The notes: a model not told the origin generated them from the letters alone. Positions 8,442-16,708 are shown, numbered from the stretch's first letter. The stretch: 64,000 nt of DNA from Marinobacterium jannaschii DSM 6295 (GCF_000620085.1 NZ_JHVJ01000010.1:1-64000), one strand, 5' to 3'. A program made the numbers and translations.

Positions 8442-9164
8442 ATGAGTAAGCCATTGGTTGTGATTACAGGTGCCAGCTCCGGAATCGGCGCGGCGATCGC
8501 CCGTCAGTTCAGCGCGGCGGGTTACTCCCTGCTGTTGCTGGCGCGCCGGGTAGAGCGTCTCGAAGCGCTGGCACTGCCGGATACGCTCTGCCGTCAGGTC
8601 GATGTAACCGAGCGTGATGCGCTGCTGGCGGCGGTACGGGAGGCGGAAGCGTTGTATGGCCCGGCAGAAGGCATCGTTAATAACGCCGGCTGTATGTTAC
8701 TGGGTCAGCTTGATCAGCAACATCCGGCCGAATGGCAGCAGATGTACGATATCAACGTGATGGGCCTGCTGAATGGCATCCATGCGGTGGTGGCGGATAT
8801 GAAAGCGCGCCGCAGCGGTACCATTATCAATATCAGTTCCATCGCCGGGCGCAAGACCTTCCCGAACCATGCCGCCTACTGCGGTACCAAATTCGCGGTC
8901 CATGCCATCAGCGAGAACCTGCGCGAAGAGGTGGCCGATGATAATGTGCGGGTGATTACGATTGCGCCGGGCGCGGTAGAGACCGAACTGTTGTCGCATA
9001 CCACCTCGGATGAGATCCGCGCCGGTTACGAAGCCTGGAAAGAGAGCATGGATGGGGTGATCAGCCCGGACGATATTGCCCGCTCAACCCTGTTTGCCTT
9101 CCAGCAACCGCAAGGCGTCTGCATCCGCGAGATCGTGATCGCGGCCACGCGTCAGCAGCCTTAA
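8442..9164 (+). CDS. short-chain dehydrogenase/reductase
   Basis: 240 aa classical SDR. Cofactor motif TGASSGIG at residues 9-16, NNAG at 80-83, catalytic Ser in NISSIAG (about 132), and YxxxK as Y146-K150 (YCGTK). Similar to YdfG-type NADP-dependent 3-hydroxy acid dehydrogenases. Start ATG 8442 preceded by AAGAGGATCAGTT. Divergent from and probably controlled by the LysR gene at 7415. Confidence 0.9.
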   Translation: MSKPLVVITGASSGIGAAIARQFSAAGYSLLLLARRVERLEALALPDTLCRQVDVTERDALLAAVREAEALYGPAEGIVNNAGCMLLGQLDQQHPAEWQQMYDINVMGLLNGIHAVVADMKARRSGTIINISSIAGRKTFPNHAAYCGTKFAVHAISENLREEVADDNVRVITIAPGAVETELLSHTTSDEIRAGYEAWKESMDGVISPDDIARSTLFAFQQPQGVCIREIVIAATRQQP

Positions 9165-9365
9165 AGCAAGCGCACAGGTTCCGACGGGGATGCCGGAGAT
9201 AAGGAATGCGCCAGCGGCCACTAACGGGGTGTTGTCGCGCTGTTACCCGGATGTTCAGAATCAGGGTGCTGAGAGTCACTGCTGATTCTGAGTGCAGAGC
9301 AAGATTGGTCAGGCGGTTTCTGTCAGGCTCTGAGAGAATACGGCGTCACTGAAAGAGAGCCGAGC

Positions 9366-10229
9366 ATGAAGCAGACAGTACAGGGCGAAATGCCAGCCCC
9401 GATACAGCGGGTGATCGACTATATCGATCACCACCTCGATGAGGAACTGAGCCTCGACCGGCTGAGCCAGGTGGCACATATCTCCCGCTTTCATTTCCAC
9501 CGCCAGTTTTCCGCCTGGACTGGGATGACACTGGCGCGGGTAATCCAGTTACAGCGCCTGAAACGGGCCTCCTGGCAACTGGTTTTTGATCCGCAACTGC
9601 GCATTATCGATATCGCCCTGGAGGCCGGTTTTGACAGCCCGGAGGCCTTCGCACGTGCCTTTCGCAAGGCCTTCAGCCAGACCCCGAGCGACTTCCGCCA
9701 GAATCCGCAATGGCAGCCCTGGGTGGAGAAATACAAGGCGCTGCCATTTCGTGGCAAGCGTGACCAGCAGGTGCAGATCGTCGACTATCCCGAGACCCGG
9801 CTCGCCGTCTACCGTCATCATGGCGACCCCGCGCTGATTTATCAGTCGGTGCAGCACTTTATCGCCTACCGCCGCAGCGTCGGCCTGGCGCCGGATAAGA
9901 CCCGCACCTTTAACCTGATCTATATGGACCCGGAGCAGGTCGAGCCGGAGGCGTTCTATATCGATCTTGCCTGCAGCCTGACGGCGAACCGGATACCTGC
10001 CGGAGAAGGCATTGTCGAAGGGCTGATTCCGGGCGGGCGCTGTGCCCTGTTACGCCACCACGGCACCCTCGAGAACATCGGCGACAGCGTACGCTACCTC
10101 TACTGCGACTGGCTGCCGCAAAGTGGCGAGCAGCTGCGTGACGATCCCTGCTTCTTTCACCATCTGACGCTGATCCCTCAGGTACATGAGCATAAGAACA
10201 TCACCGATATCTACCTGCCGCTGTGCTAG
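9366..10229 (+). CDS. AraC-family regulator with GyrI-like ligand domain
   Basis: 287 aa. N-terminal AraC DNA-binding domain (LSLDRLSQVAHISRFHFHRQF and IIDIALEAGFDSPEAFARAF, then TPSDFR) fused to a GyrI-like domain (TRLAVYRHHGDPALIYQSVQ ... DWLPQSGEQL). Same architecture as the gene at 1545 but clearly diverged, so these are paralogues. It precedes the nat-eamA-crp operon by 100 bases on the same strand and might control it; that is inference from position. Confidence 0.88.
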   Translation: MKQTVQGEMPAPIQRVIDYIDHHLDEELSLDRLSQVAHISRFHFHRQFSAWTGMTLARVIQLQRLKRASWQLVFDPQLRIIDIALEAGFDSPEAFARAFRKAFSQTPSDFRQNPQWQPWVEKYKALPFRGKRDQQVQIVDYPETRLAVYRHHGDPALIYQSVQHFIAYRRSVGLAPDKTRTFNLIYMDPEQVEPEAFYIDLACSLTANRIPAGEGIVEGLIPGGRCALLRHHGTLENIGDSVRYLYCDWLPQSGEQLRDDPCFFHHLTLIPQVHEHKNITDIYLPLC

Positions 10230-10329
10230 CAACTAATCTCCAGCAAAAAGTTACGGCACTAAACTCAGGTTAATTATTCCTCCTCCCAGCCCGGTTACTC
10301 TGGCCCCACCAAGTAAAGGAGTAACTGAC

Positions 10330-11163
10330 ATGACAACACTAAGCCACAACTACCTGCGCGCATTGGAGATCGATCCGGCCGACTATCACCTTGGCGAGAA
10401 TGAGCTCGCCACGGACGGATTGGAATTGCTGCGCCTGATTCATCAGCGTCATGTCACCCGCTACAGCTTTAACAACCTGGCGGTGGCGCTGCAGCAGGAG
10501 ATGCCGCTGGACACTGAGGCCCTCTATAACAAGATCGTGGTACAGCAGCGCGGCGGCTACTGTTTCGAGCACAACAAGCTGGCCTTCGAAGTCATGACCG
10601 AGCTGGGCTTTAATCCACGTATCCTGATGGGACGGGTGATCTATAACCGTGATGTCGAAGTGCCGCGTACCCACCGTATCAGCCTGCTGACCCTGGGCGA
10701 CGAGGAATATATCGTCGATGTCGGCTTTGGCCATTTCGGCCCGCGCTTTCCACTCAAGCTGGAGTTGGGCCTGGTGCAGGATCAGGGGGACAACTGCTAC
10801 CGCATCGAGCAAAACCAGCGCGGCGAATACTGCTTCCAGATCCTCAAGGAGGGCGAATTCTTCACCCTCTATACCTTCGACCGGGCGCGCTACAACGAGG
10901 CGGACTGCGAAACGGGACACTTCTACTCCCACAAGCACCCGCAGGCGGGCTTTGTGAATAACCTGGTGGTGTGCCGCAAGTTTGACGACCACACCCTGTC
11001 ACTGCGTAACGGTGAGATCCATCACCTCAGCCGGGGCGAGACCCGCATCGAAACCATCGACTCTGCGCCTGCGTTGCAGGACAAGCTGGCCAGCCGGTTG
11101 GCGGTCGACCTGGACCTGGCGGTGGCCGAATACCTGTTCGATCGCTTTGTGAGGTCGCTATGA
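10330..11163 (+). CDS. nat: arylamine N-acetyltransferase
   Basis: 277 aa, usual NAT length. The catalytic triad is visible: Cys78 in RGGYCFE, His115 in PRTHRI, Asp130 in YIVDVGFG. NATs transfer acetyl from acetyl-CoA to arylamines and hydrazines in the cytoplasm. Start ATG 10330 follows AAAGGAGTAACTGAC. The stop overlaps the next start (ATGA), indicating translational coupling with the transporter gene, which suggests a drug or xenobiotic detoxification unit. Confidence 0.93.
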   Translation: MTTLSHNYLRALEIDPADYHLGENELATDGLELLRLIHQRHVTRYSFNNLAVALQQEMPLDTEALYNKIVVQQRGGYCFEHNKLAFEVMTELGFNPRILMGRVIYNRDVEVPRTHRISLLTLGDEEYIVDVGFGHFGPRFPLKLELGLVQDQGDNCYRIEQNQRGEYCFQILKEGEFFTLYTFDRARYNEADCETGHFYSHKHPQAGFVNNLVVCRKFDDHTLSLRNGEIHHLSRGETRIETIDSAPALQDKLASRLAVDLDLAVAEYLFDRFVRSL

Positions 11164-12095
11164 GCCATCCCGTCAATCAACCTGTAAGCCGCGGGGGCAG
11201 CCACCGGCAAACACTCTATGCCTGGCTGGCCCTGCTGACCTGGGTCAGCCTGCTGGCCTCCTCCTTTGTGATCTCGGCCGAGATGGTACGGCACGCCTCG
11301 CCGGTGGTGAGCACCGGGCTGCGATTCATGATCGCCAGCCTGATCATGCTGCCGCTGGTGGCCGGGCAGCTGAAGCGCTATGCCAGCGTCGCGGCGATCG
11401 CCCGCTACAGCTTCACCAGCCTGTTTATGGTGCTGTTCTTCCTCGGCCTGTTTGAATCGCTGAAGACCACCACCGCCCTGAATACCGCGGTGATCTATAC
11501 CCTGGTGCCGATCTTCAGCGTGGCGATCGCCTGGCTGGCCCTGCGTAACAGCACCGCCTGGCTGCCATTGCTGGGCTTTATCCTCGGCTCAGCCGGCGCC
11601 GTCTGGGTGTTGCTGGCCAGTCGCGGCCAGTCATTGCAGCTACACAGCGGCGACCTGATCTGCCTGCTGGCCTGCGTCAGTCTGGCGCTGCATGTCGTGT
11701 TGGCCCGGAAATGGGGTCATCTTATGCCCGCCCCGGTAGGTGCATTCTGGATACTGTTCTGCGGCAGCCTGATGTTGCTGCCTTTCCTGCTGCTGGGCGA
11801 GGGACTGGCACAGGTACAGTGGCATGACATCGCCTTCTGGCAGCCGCTGCTCTACCTGACGGTGTTTACCACCGTGATCACCGCAGTACTGCAGCAGTAC
11901 CTGGTGCGCGCCGTGGGGCCGAAGAAACTGCTGGCCTTCACCTACCTGGTACCGACGCTGGTGGTGCTGTGGCAGCAGGGTGCGGGGATATTTTTCAGCC
12001 TGTTAATACTGCCGGGAATTGCCTTAACCCTGCTTGCCCTGTTATTGATAACGACCCGGCCGGAAGAAGTGCAGCAGGAGGCAACCACGGTATGA
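11160..12095 (+). CDS. EamA/DMT-family transporter
   Basis: 311 aa with ten predicted transmembrane helices and two EamA halves; typical DMT features include SFVISAEMVRHASPVV (helix 1-2) and LFFLGLFESLKTT. Likely exports a metabolite or amino-acid-like solute across the inner membrane. Overlaps the upstream nat stop and the downstream regulator start by 4 bp each (ATGA in both cases), so the three genes form one tightly coupled operon. Confidence 0.9.
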   Translation: MSHPVNQPVSRGGSHRQTLYAWLALLTWVSLLASSFVISAEMVRHASPVVSTGLRFMIASLIMLPLVAGQLKRYASVAAIARYSFTSLFMVLFFLGLFESLKTTTALNTAVIYTLVPIFSVAIAWLALRNSTAWLPLLGFILGSAGAVWVLLASRGQSLQLHSGDLICLLACVSLALHVVLARKWGHLMPAPVGAFWILFCGSLMLLPFLLLGEGLAQVQWHDIAFWQPLLYLTVFTTVITAVLQQYLVRAVGPKKLLAFTYLVPTLVVLWQQGAGIFFSLLILPGIALTLLALLLITTRPEEVQQEATTV

Positions 12096-12685
12096 ATCAA
12101 CAACAGGCAGAACAGCTGTTTCTGGAATACTTTCGCAGCAAGGGGCAGGGTTTCGACTGCCCCGACTTCAGCGTGCTGGGGCTGGAGCCCGTGCTGCGCC
12201 ACTATCGCAAAGGCGAGTACCTGTTTCGCCAGGGCGAACCTGCCCCCAAGCTGTTCTTCCTCGCCACCGGACTGGTGCGCTATGCCAGCGTCTCACCCGA
12301 AGGCAAAGAGTTTACCCAGGCCTTTATCGCCGCCCCTTCCATCTCCGGCTCTACCCGCGCTATGGTGCGCCAGAGCGAAGCCCTGTTCAGCATCGAAGTG
12401 CTGGAACCGGTGATCTGCCTCGAATTCGAATGGCTGCCGTTCTACAATCAGATGAAGCAACAACCCGGCTTCCTGGAAACCTATGTTGCCATCCTCGAAG
12501 CCTTGTTTATCATGAAGGAAGAACGCGAAAGCGCCTTCGTCAAACTCAGCGCCGAACAGCGCTATTTGCAGTTCCTGGAACAGGACGGCCACCTCGCCGA
12601 CCGCATCCCCCTGCAACAGATCGCCTCCTATATCGGCATCACCCCCGTCGCCCTCAGCCGAATCCGCAAGAAGCTGAAGAGCTAG
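12092..12685 (+). CDS. Crp/Fnr-type cyclic-nucleotide-binding-fold regulator
   Basis: 197 aa from ATG 12092, which overlaps the transporter stop. Residues 30-120 form a cNMP-binding beta-roll (YRKGEYLFRQGEPAPKLFFL); the C-terminus has an HTH (IPLQQIASYIGITPVALSRI). Arg/Glu residues needed for cAMP binding are not obvious, so the ligand is unknown. Resembles the small Crp-like regulators found next to DMT or flavoprotein genes. Likely autoregulates the operon. Confidence 0.85.
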   Translation: MNQQQAEQLFLEYFRSKGQGFDCPDFSVLGLEPVLRHYRKGEYLFRQGEPAPKLFFLATGLVRYASVSPEGKEFTQAFIAAPSISGSTRAMVRQSEALFSIEVLEPVICLEFEWLPFYNQMKQQPGFLETYVAILEALFIMKEERESAFVKLSAEQRYLQFLEQDGHLADRIPLQQIASYIGITPVALSRIRKKLKS

Positions 12686-13233
12686 CAGAAAGGGGCAAGT
12701 GGTAACTGGTCCGCCGTAAGCCGTGACGACCATCGCTGGCGCCCCCAGCCAAAAATAACACTCGAATCCCATAGCGGCGATTTCAAGCCTACCCAATCCC
12801 TCAGAGCCCGCTGAGCTTAGCCGCAGAAACAAGCCAGATATCCCGAACTATTCAAACTCAACAGCGCTTCTATTAGCCCGCTGGCTGTTTAGATCGCGAT
12901 AGAGGCCCGGATGACGTGGCCTGACTCAAACAAAATAGTCTCCGGAATATCCGAGGCGGTTCAGTCTGGCCTCAGATAGGCGCTGATTTTTCTAAAGCAA
13001 TAGCATTCCAGGCTCCGGTGCTGCAGATAAAGACGTCAAGCACGCCAAAGAACACCGGCCAGCGGAGCTTAGGACCTGATTACGATATCGGCGGACACCT
13101 TAAACAATAAGCACAAAAAACCCAGCCTAATCGCTGGGTTATTTGCTATAGCCAGACAGCGGAAGGGAACGCTGCCAGGCCTGCTGCAGTGAGCTTATGC
13201 TGTCAGAATCTAACTCTGAACTTAGCTCTCTGC
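12686..13233. other. intergenic, no gene seen
   Basis: About 550 bases between the crp-like gene and the small secreted-protein genes. Apart from a terminator hairpin at 13115-13140 I find no ORF with family support, no RNA gene and no repeat. Confidence 0.6.
13115..13140 (-). terminator. Rho-independent terminator of the small secreted-protein operon
   Basis: CCCAGC/GCTGGG stem extended by AA/TT pairs; on the minus strand it is followed by a run of six T. It lies 94 bases after the stop of the gene at 13234-13458. Confidence 0.75.
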
Positions 13234-13458
13234 TTAGTGCTGGGTGTAGAGTTCTGGATTATAGGCAGAAGAATCGGAGAAGCTGCTCAGTTCAACCTGC
13301 TCTTTACTTACAAAATGCGTGTTGCTATTGATTTCAACACCCGAGCCAAGCTGGCTCTGTTCAACACTAACACTGTTACCGTAACCAAAAGCACCTGCAG
13401 AAGCGGCACCAGTAAAGATAGCAGAAGCCAAAGCGAAAACAATTGCGACGTTTTTCAT
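13234..13458 (-). CDS. small secreted protein (second gene of pair)
   Basis: 74 aa, family not recognised. A clear signal peptide (residues 1-21, MKNVAIVFALASAIFTGAASA) is followed by a polar, Ser/Val-rich mature peptide of about 53 residues (GAFGYGNSVSVEQSQLG...) without cysteine. Start ATG 13458 overlaps the stop of the upstream gene (ATGA) and has GAGGAT 7 bases before it. A terminator follows. Its promoter side faces the OhrR-like regulator, so it may be peroxide-responsive; no function can be assigned. Confidence 0.7.
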   Translation of the reverse strand: MKNVAIVFALASAIFTGAASAGAFGYGNSVSVEQSQLGSGVEINSNTHFVSKEQVELSSFSDSSAYNPELYTQH

Positions 13459-13646
13459 GTGTGTATCCTCAAATTAAGATCTTGTAAAACTTTCAGTTCA
13501 ATTGGGTCCGGATGATTTATTAACCTCAACGCACCGACGTCATCAGCACTCTGTGTAAGCTCCAATCCGGATTGTGCTGCCATGCTGGCTTCAGTCAGGG
13601 AAAGCAGTAGTGCTGCAGCTACGAATACCATCTTGATCATGTTCAT
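13455..13646 (-). CDS. small secreted protein (first gene of pair)
   Basis: 63 aa, family not recognised. Signal peptide MNMIKMVFVAAALLLSLTEA with cleavage near SMA-A, then about 40 polar residues (LELTQSADDVGALRLINHPD...). Overlaps the second gene by 4 bp, so the two are co-translated. It starts 57 bases from a large inverted repeat shared with the divergent MarR/OhrR gene. Start ATG 13646 has only a weak ribosome site; ATG 13640 and 13631 are possible. Confidence 0.6.
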   Translation of the reverse strand: MNMIKMVFVAAALLLSLTEASMAAQSGLELTQSADDVGALRLINHPDPIELKVLQDLNLRIHT

Positions 13647-13702
13647 AAGAAACCATCGAGTCGCAGTTGAGATTAAGTATCATCCTGATAGAATTTAACT
13701 CT

Positions 13703-13785
13703 GGTGTGCAATTAACTTGCGCGCAACCAACTTGAGAGCTATCTTAATTTCATGTTTGGTTGTGCGCAAGTTAATTGCGCGCACC
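13703..13785. promoter_or_regulatory. large inverted repeat, probable operator of the OhrR-like regulator
   Basis: Arms 13703-13730 and 13756-13785 are near-perfect inverse copies of about 28 bases, each containing the 10-base palindrome TTGCGCGCAA (or TTGTGCGCAA) next to TTAATTGC/GCAATTAA. They lie between the two small secreted-protein genes and the MarR/OhrR gene, where a MarR-family dimer would repress both promoters. Confidence 0.7.
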
Positions 13786-13810
13786 ATTTATATCAAATAG
13801 GAATAAGAAT

Positions 13811-14257
13811 ATGCCTGTTAATAACAGCGAATCCGCCTTATGCCTTGAAAAGCAGAGCTGCTTTTCCCTGTACAGTGCAGCGAACGCAATGGTGAGGTCG
13901 TACCGAACTGCACTATTAGAGCTAGATCTGACCTATCCGCAGTATCTGGCGATGATGGTGCTCTGGGCTGAGGATGGCATCACCGTTAAAGCAATGGGCG
14001 AGAAACTCCATATGGATTCAGGTACGACAACGCCTCTGTTAAAGCGCCTTGAAGCCAAAGGACTGCTGGAACGGGTGCGCTGTAAGCATGACGAACGCTC
14101 TTGCCTGTTGCATCTCACCGACGAGGGACGTGCACTACAAGAACGCGCCTCAGCAATCCCCGAAGCGATGGCGTGCAAGGCATCCTTATCTGAAGAAGAA
14201 TCGGCCCAACTGAAACATCTTTGCGACAAATTACGCTTGGATCTATGTGGCCAGTAA
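13811..14257 (+). CDS. MarR-family regulator, OhrR-type peroxide sensor
   Basis: 148 aa from ATG 13811 (AGGAA upstream); an in-frame TTG at 13775 lies inside the operator and is unlikely. Winged-helix signature SGTTTPLLKRLEAKGLLERV and DERSC...LTDEGRAL is the OhrR subgroup. Cys17 in QSCFSLYSA, Tyr31 and Tyr42 have exactly the +14 and +25 spacing of the sensing Cys and its two hydrogen-bonding tyrosines in Bacillus OhrR (C15, Y29, Y40, from family knowledge). It should therefore be released from DNA by organic hydroperoxide or hypochlorite. No ohr gene is adjacent; two small secreted proteins occupy that place. Confidence 0.87.
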   Translation: MPVNNSESALCLEKQSCFSLYSAANAMVRSYRTALLELDLTYPQYLAMMVLWAEDGITVKAMGEKLHMDSGTTTPLLKRLEAKGLLERVRCKHDERSCLLHLTDEGRALQERASAIPEAMACKASLSEEESAQLKHLCDKLRLDLCGQ

Positions 14258-14336
14258 TATGGGGCTATACCTATGGTGATAGCTATTGCAGGGCTTGGGT
14301 TAGAAAAGAATAGAAAAAGGACACCCACAGAATAGA

Positions 14337-14591
14337 AAAAGGACACCCACCAAAATTTACAGCCGGGCCTGGCTGATCTACCGTCAATCCCGGTAGCCAC
14401 GGAATGGCTACAACAGATGAATCTCATGGAGGAGTTCAGATGACCCGCGCCCGCTGTGAGCAGGTAAGCCTGCCCGATACCCCTTATTACCACTGTATAG
14501 CCCGCTGTGTTCGCCGCGCCTTTTTGTGTGGCTACGATCCGTTTTCGGGTCAGTCCTATGAGCATAGGCGGCAATGGATTCTTGGCCGCAT
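14337..14591 (+). repeat. 255-bp direct repeat, copy 1
   Basis: Matches 14631-14885 at an offset of 294 bases with only a handful of substitutions (e.g. CTACCGTC versus CTACAGTC, GGCTACAAC versus GGCTGCAAC, GGCTACGATCC versus GGCGACGATCC). It includes the motif GGACACCCACC, the leader and the first 51 codons of the transposase. Confidence 0.95.
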
Positions 14592-14598
14592 AAAGTAG
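14440..14598 (+). pseudogene. truncated RAYT transposase, N-terminal fragment
   Basis: ATG 14440 after GGAGGAG. The first about 51 codons match the intact gene at 14734, then the frame runs into AAG TAG where the second repeat unit begins. Only the first beta strand region is kept and the HUH motif is lost, so no active enzyme can result. Confidence 0.85.
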
Positions 14599-14630
14599 AA
14601 AAAGGACACCCACCAATAGCAAACAATAGC

Positions 14631-14885
14631 AAAAGGACACCCACCAAAATTTACAGCCGGGCCTGGCTGATCTACAGTCAATCCCGGTAGCCACGGAATG
14701 GCTGCAACAGATGAATCTCATGGAGGAGTTCAGATGACCCGCGCCCGCTGTGAGCAGGTAAGCCTGCCCGATACCCCTTATTACCACTGTATTGCCCGCT
14801 GTGTTCGCCGCGCCTTTTTGTGTGGCGACGATCCGTTTTCGGGTCAGTCCTATGAGCATAGGCGGCAATGGATTCTTGGCCGCAT
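14631..14885 (+). repeat. 255-bp direct repeat, copy 2
   Basis: Second copy of the unit at 14337-14591; it runs on into the complete transposase gene, so this is the parental or intact copy. Confidence 0.95.
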
Positions 14886-15720
14886 TGCGGAGCTGGATGC
14901 GGTATTTGCGATCGATATCTGTGCTTATGCCATTATGTCCAATCACTATCACCTGGTGCTGCGGGTGGATCAGGCCCAGGCCGAAGACTGGACGGATGCT
15001 GAGGTGATCCGGCGCTGGAGGCTGCTGTTTACCGGGCCGTTACTGATTCAGCGTTTTCTGGACGGTACCTGTCGATCGCCAGCAGAGCTGGATAAGGTCG
15101 CAGAGATCGTCGCTGAATGGCGCAGTCGGTTGGGTGATATCAGCTGGTTTATGCGCTGCCTCAATGAGCATATTGCCCGGCAGGCGAATCAGGAAGATGG
15201 TTGTACCGGGCGCTTCTGGGAGGGGCGTTTTAAGAGCCAGGCCCTGCTGGACGAGCAGGGATTGCTGACCTGTATGGCCTATGTCGATCTGAATCCGGTG
15301 CGGGCCGCAATGGCTGATAGCCCGGAGCGTTCTGACTTTACCTCTATCCAGCAGCGTATTCGGGAATACCAACAGCAACCGGCACAAGCCGCTTTGCCGG
15401 TACTGAGGCCGCTGTCTCCGAAGCAGTCGGATATCGAGCGGGCAATTCCGTTCGATCTGGCAGACTACTTTGCACTGGTCGACTGGACCGGGCGTTGTTG
15501 TCGTGATGACAAGCGAGGCCATATTCCTGACGGTTTGCCACCGATATTGCAGAGACTCGGAATTGATGCCGAACAGTGGCTACGGGCGATGCAGCCACAA
15601 GGCTTACAACTCAGTCGCGCGCTGGGACGGATAGACAAGCTGAAGCGATATGCCGGGCAGGTGGGGAATCAATGGCTGAAAGGCCTGGCGCAGTCGAAGC
15701 GGTTGTATATGCCGGTATAG
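14734..15720 (+). CDS. REP-associated (RAYT) / IS200-like Y1 transposase
   Basis: 328 aa from ATG 14734 (ribosome site GGAGGAG). The N-terminal half is a Y1_Tnp (TnpA_REP) domain with HUH motif H71-Y72-H73 (SNHYHLVLRVD) and the family segment GRFWEGRFKSQALLDE, AYVDLNPVRA. The C-terminal about 110 residues are an extension typical of this marine/proteobacterial transposase subfamily. In the helix where Y1 enzymes carry the nucleophilic tyrosine (around WFMRCLNEHIARQAN) I see no Tyr. RAYTs mobilise or maintain REP palindromes; several REP-like hairpins occur elsewhere in the window. Confidence 0.88.
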   Translation: MTRARCEQVSLPDTPYYHCIARCVRRAFLCGDDPFSGQSYEHRRQWILGRIAELDAVFAIDICAYAIMSNHYHLVLRVDQAQAEDWTDAEVIRRWRLLFTGPLLIQRFLDGTCRSPAELDKVAEIVAEWRSRLGDISWFMRCLNEHIARQANQEDGCTGRFWEGRFKSQALLDEQGLLTCMAYVDLNPVRAAMADSPERSDFTSIQQRIREYQQQPAQAALPVLRPLSPKQSDIERAIPFDLADYFALVDWTGRCCRDDKRGHIPDGLPPILQRLGIDAEQWLRAMQPQGLQLSRALGRIDKLKRYAGQVGNQWLKGLAQSKRLYMPV

Positions 15721-15904
15721 GTCGGTTGGCACTGGCCGTTTTGAGCCTGTGCTTTTGCAGGATATTTTTATGGGTGTCCTGCTGACACTGACAGGCTGCC
15801 GAGCAAAGTGAGAGAGGTCAGGGCCGCGAAAAGTGCGCTGAAGGCTAGACTCTGTACCAGGATTCTAATGTTGCCTTTTGCAGGCACAGGTTTTGGAGCA
15901 TTTT

Positions 15905-16636
15905 ATGAAGAACGTTGTGATAGTTACCGGCGGTGGTCGCGGCATCGGCGCTGCTACTGCGAAACGTCTGGCCGCCAGTGGCTATGCGGTTTGTGTGAAT
16001 TATCGTTCCGATGCGGACAGTGCCGCAAAGGTGGTGACTGAGATTACGCAAGAGGGTGGCACCGCTTTTCCGTTTAAGGCGGATGTCTCTGTTGAAGCTG
16101 AGGTGGAGGCGTTGTTTGATGCCGTGGAGGCTAGATATGGCAGTGTTACCCATCTGGTAAACAATGCCGGGGTATTATTTACCCAGATGCCGTTGGAGGA
16201 GATGAGCGTTGAACGCTTTAACCGGGTGCTGACCACCAATGTCACCAGCTGCTTTCTTTGCTGCAGGGCTTTCCTTAAAAGGGCGCAAGCAGCCAGGGCG
16301 ATTGTGAATGTTTCCTCTGCAGCTGCCCGTACCGGCTCTCCCTTTGAGTATGTCGATTACGCCGCATCCAAGGGTGCGATGGATACCCTGACCAAAGGGC
16401 TGTCGCTTGAGGTCGCGGCAAAGGGGATTCGGGTAAACGCCGTCAGGCCGGGCTTTATCTATACCGATATGCATGCAGATGGTGGCGAGCCGGGTAGGGT
16501 CGACCGTCTGGCCGCGCAGATCCCGTTGCAGCGCGGCGGCACGGCGGAGGAGGTTGCTAATGCGATTATGTGGTTGCTGTCGGATGACGCTTCCTATGTT
16601 ACCGGCTCCTTTATCGACCTGGCCGGTGGTAAGTAG
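15905..16636 (+). CDS. SDR-family oxidoreductase, FabG-like
   Basis: 243 aa from ATG 15905. TGGGRGIG at residues 8-15, NNAG at 86-89, Ser in NVSSAAA (137), Y152-x3-K156 (YAASK), C-terminal YVTGSFIDLAGG. Matches the glucose-1-dehydrogenase/FabG-like group of NAD(P)-dependent reductases. Substrate unknown. No closely spaced partner; a GNAT gene follows 72 bases downstream on the same strand. Confidence 0.9.
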   Translation: MKNVVIVTGGGRGIGAATAKRLAASGYAVCVNYRSDADSAAKVVTEITQEGGTAFPFKADVSVEAEVEALFDAVEARYGSVTHLVNNAGVLFTQMPLEEMSVERFNRVLTTNVTSCFLCCRAFLKRAQAARAIVNVSSAAARTGSPFEYVDYAASKGAMDTLTKGLSLEVAAKGIRVNAVRPGFIYTDMHADGGEPGRVDRLAAQIPLQRGGTAEEVANAIMWLLSDDASYVTGSFIDLAGGK

Positions 16637-16708
16637 GCCTCTGGCGTCTCTGTTGCGCAGGCGTTTTGCGGAGGCGGAATTAAACCAACTGTAGGCGATA
16701 GCGTTGTT

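Larger units (their letters stand above)
14314..15780 (+). mobile_element. RAYT/IS200-like element with internal duplication
   Basis: Left side carries four copies of the 15-base motif AAAAAGGACACCCAC (14314-14328, 14336-14350, 14599-14613, 14631-14645) and the right end carries the inverse, TATGGGTGTCCT (15769-15780). Between them lie a truncated and a complete copy of an HUH-type transposase gene. This gives an element bounded by inverted GGACACCCA ends. Confidence 0.7.

Noticed and set aside
13933-14952. 339-codon minus-strand frame with an apparent internal protein repeat
   Set aside because: It is antisense to the MarR gene and to both transposase copies; the repeat only mirrors the 255-bp DNA duplication. 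No family match.
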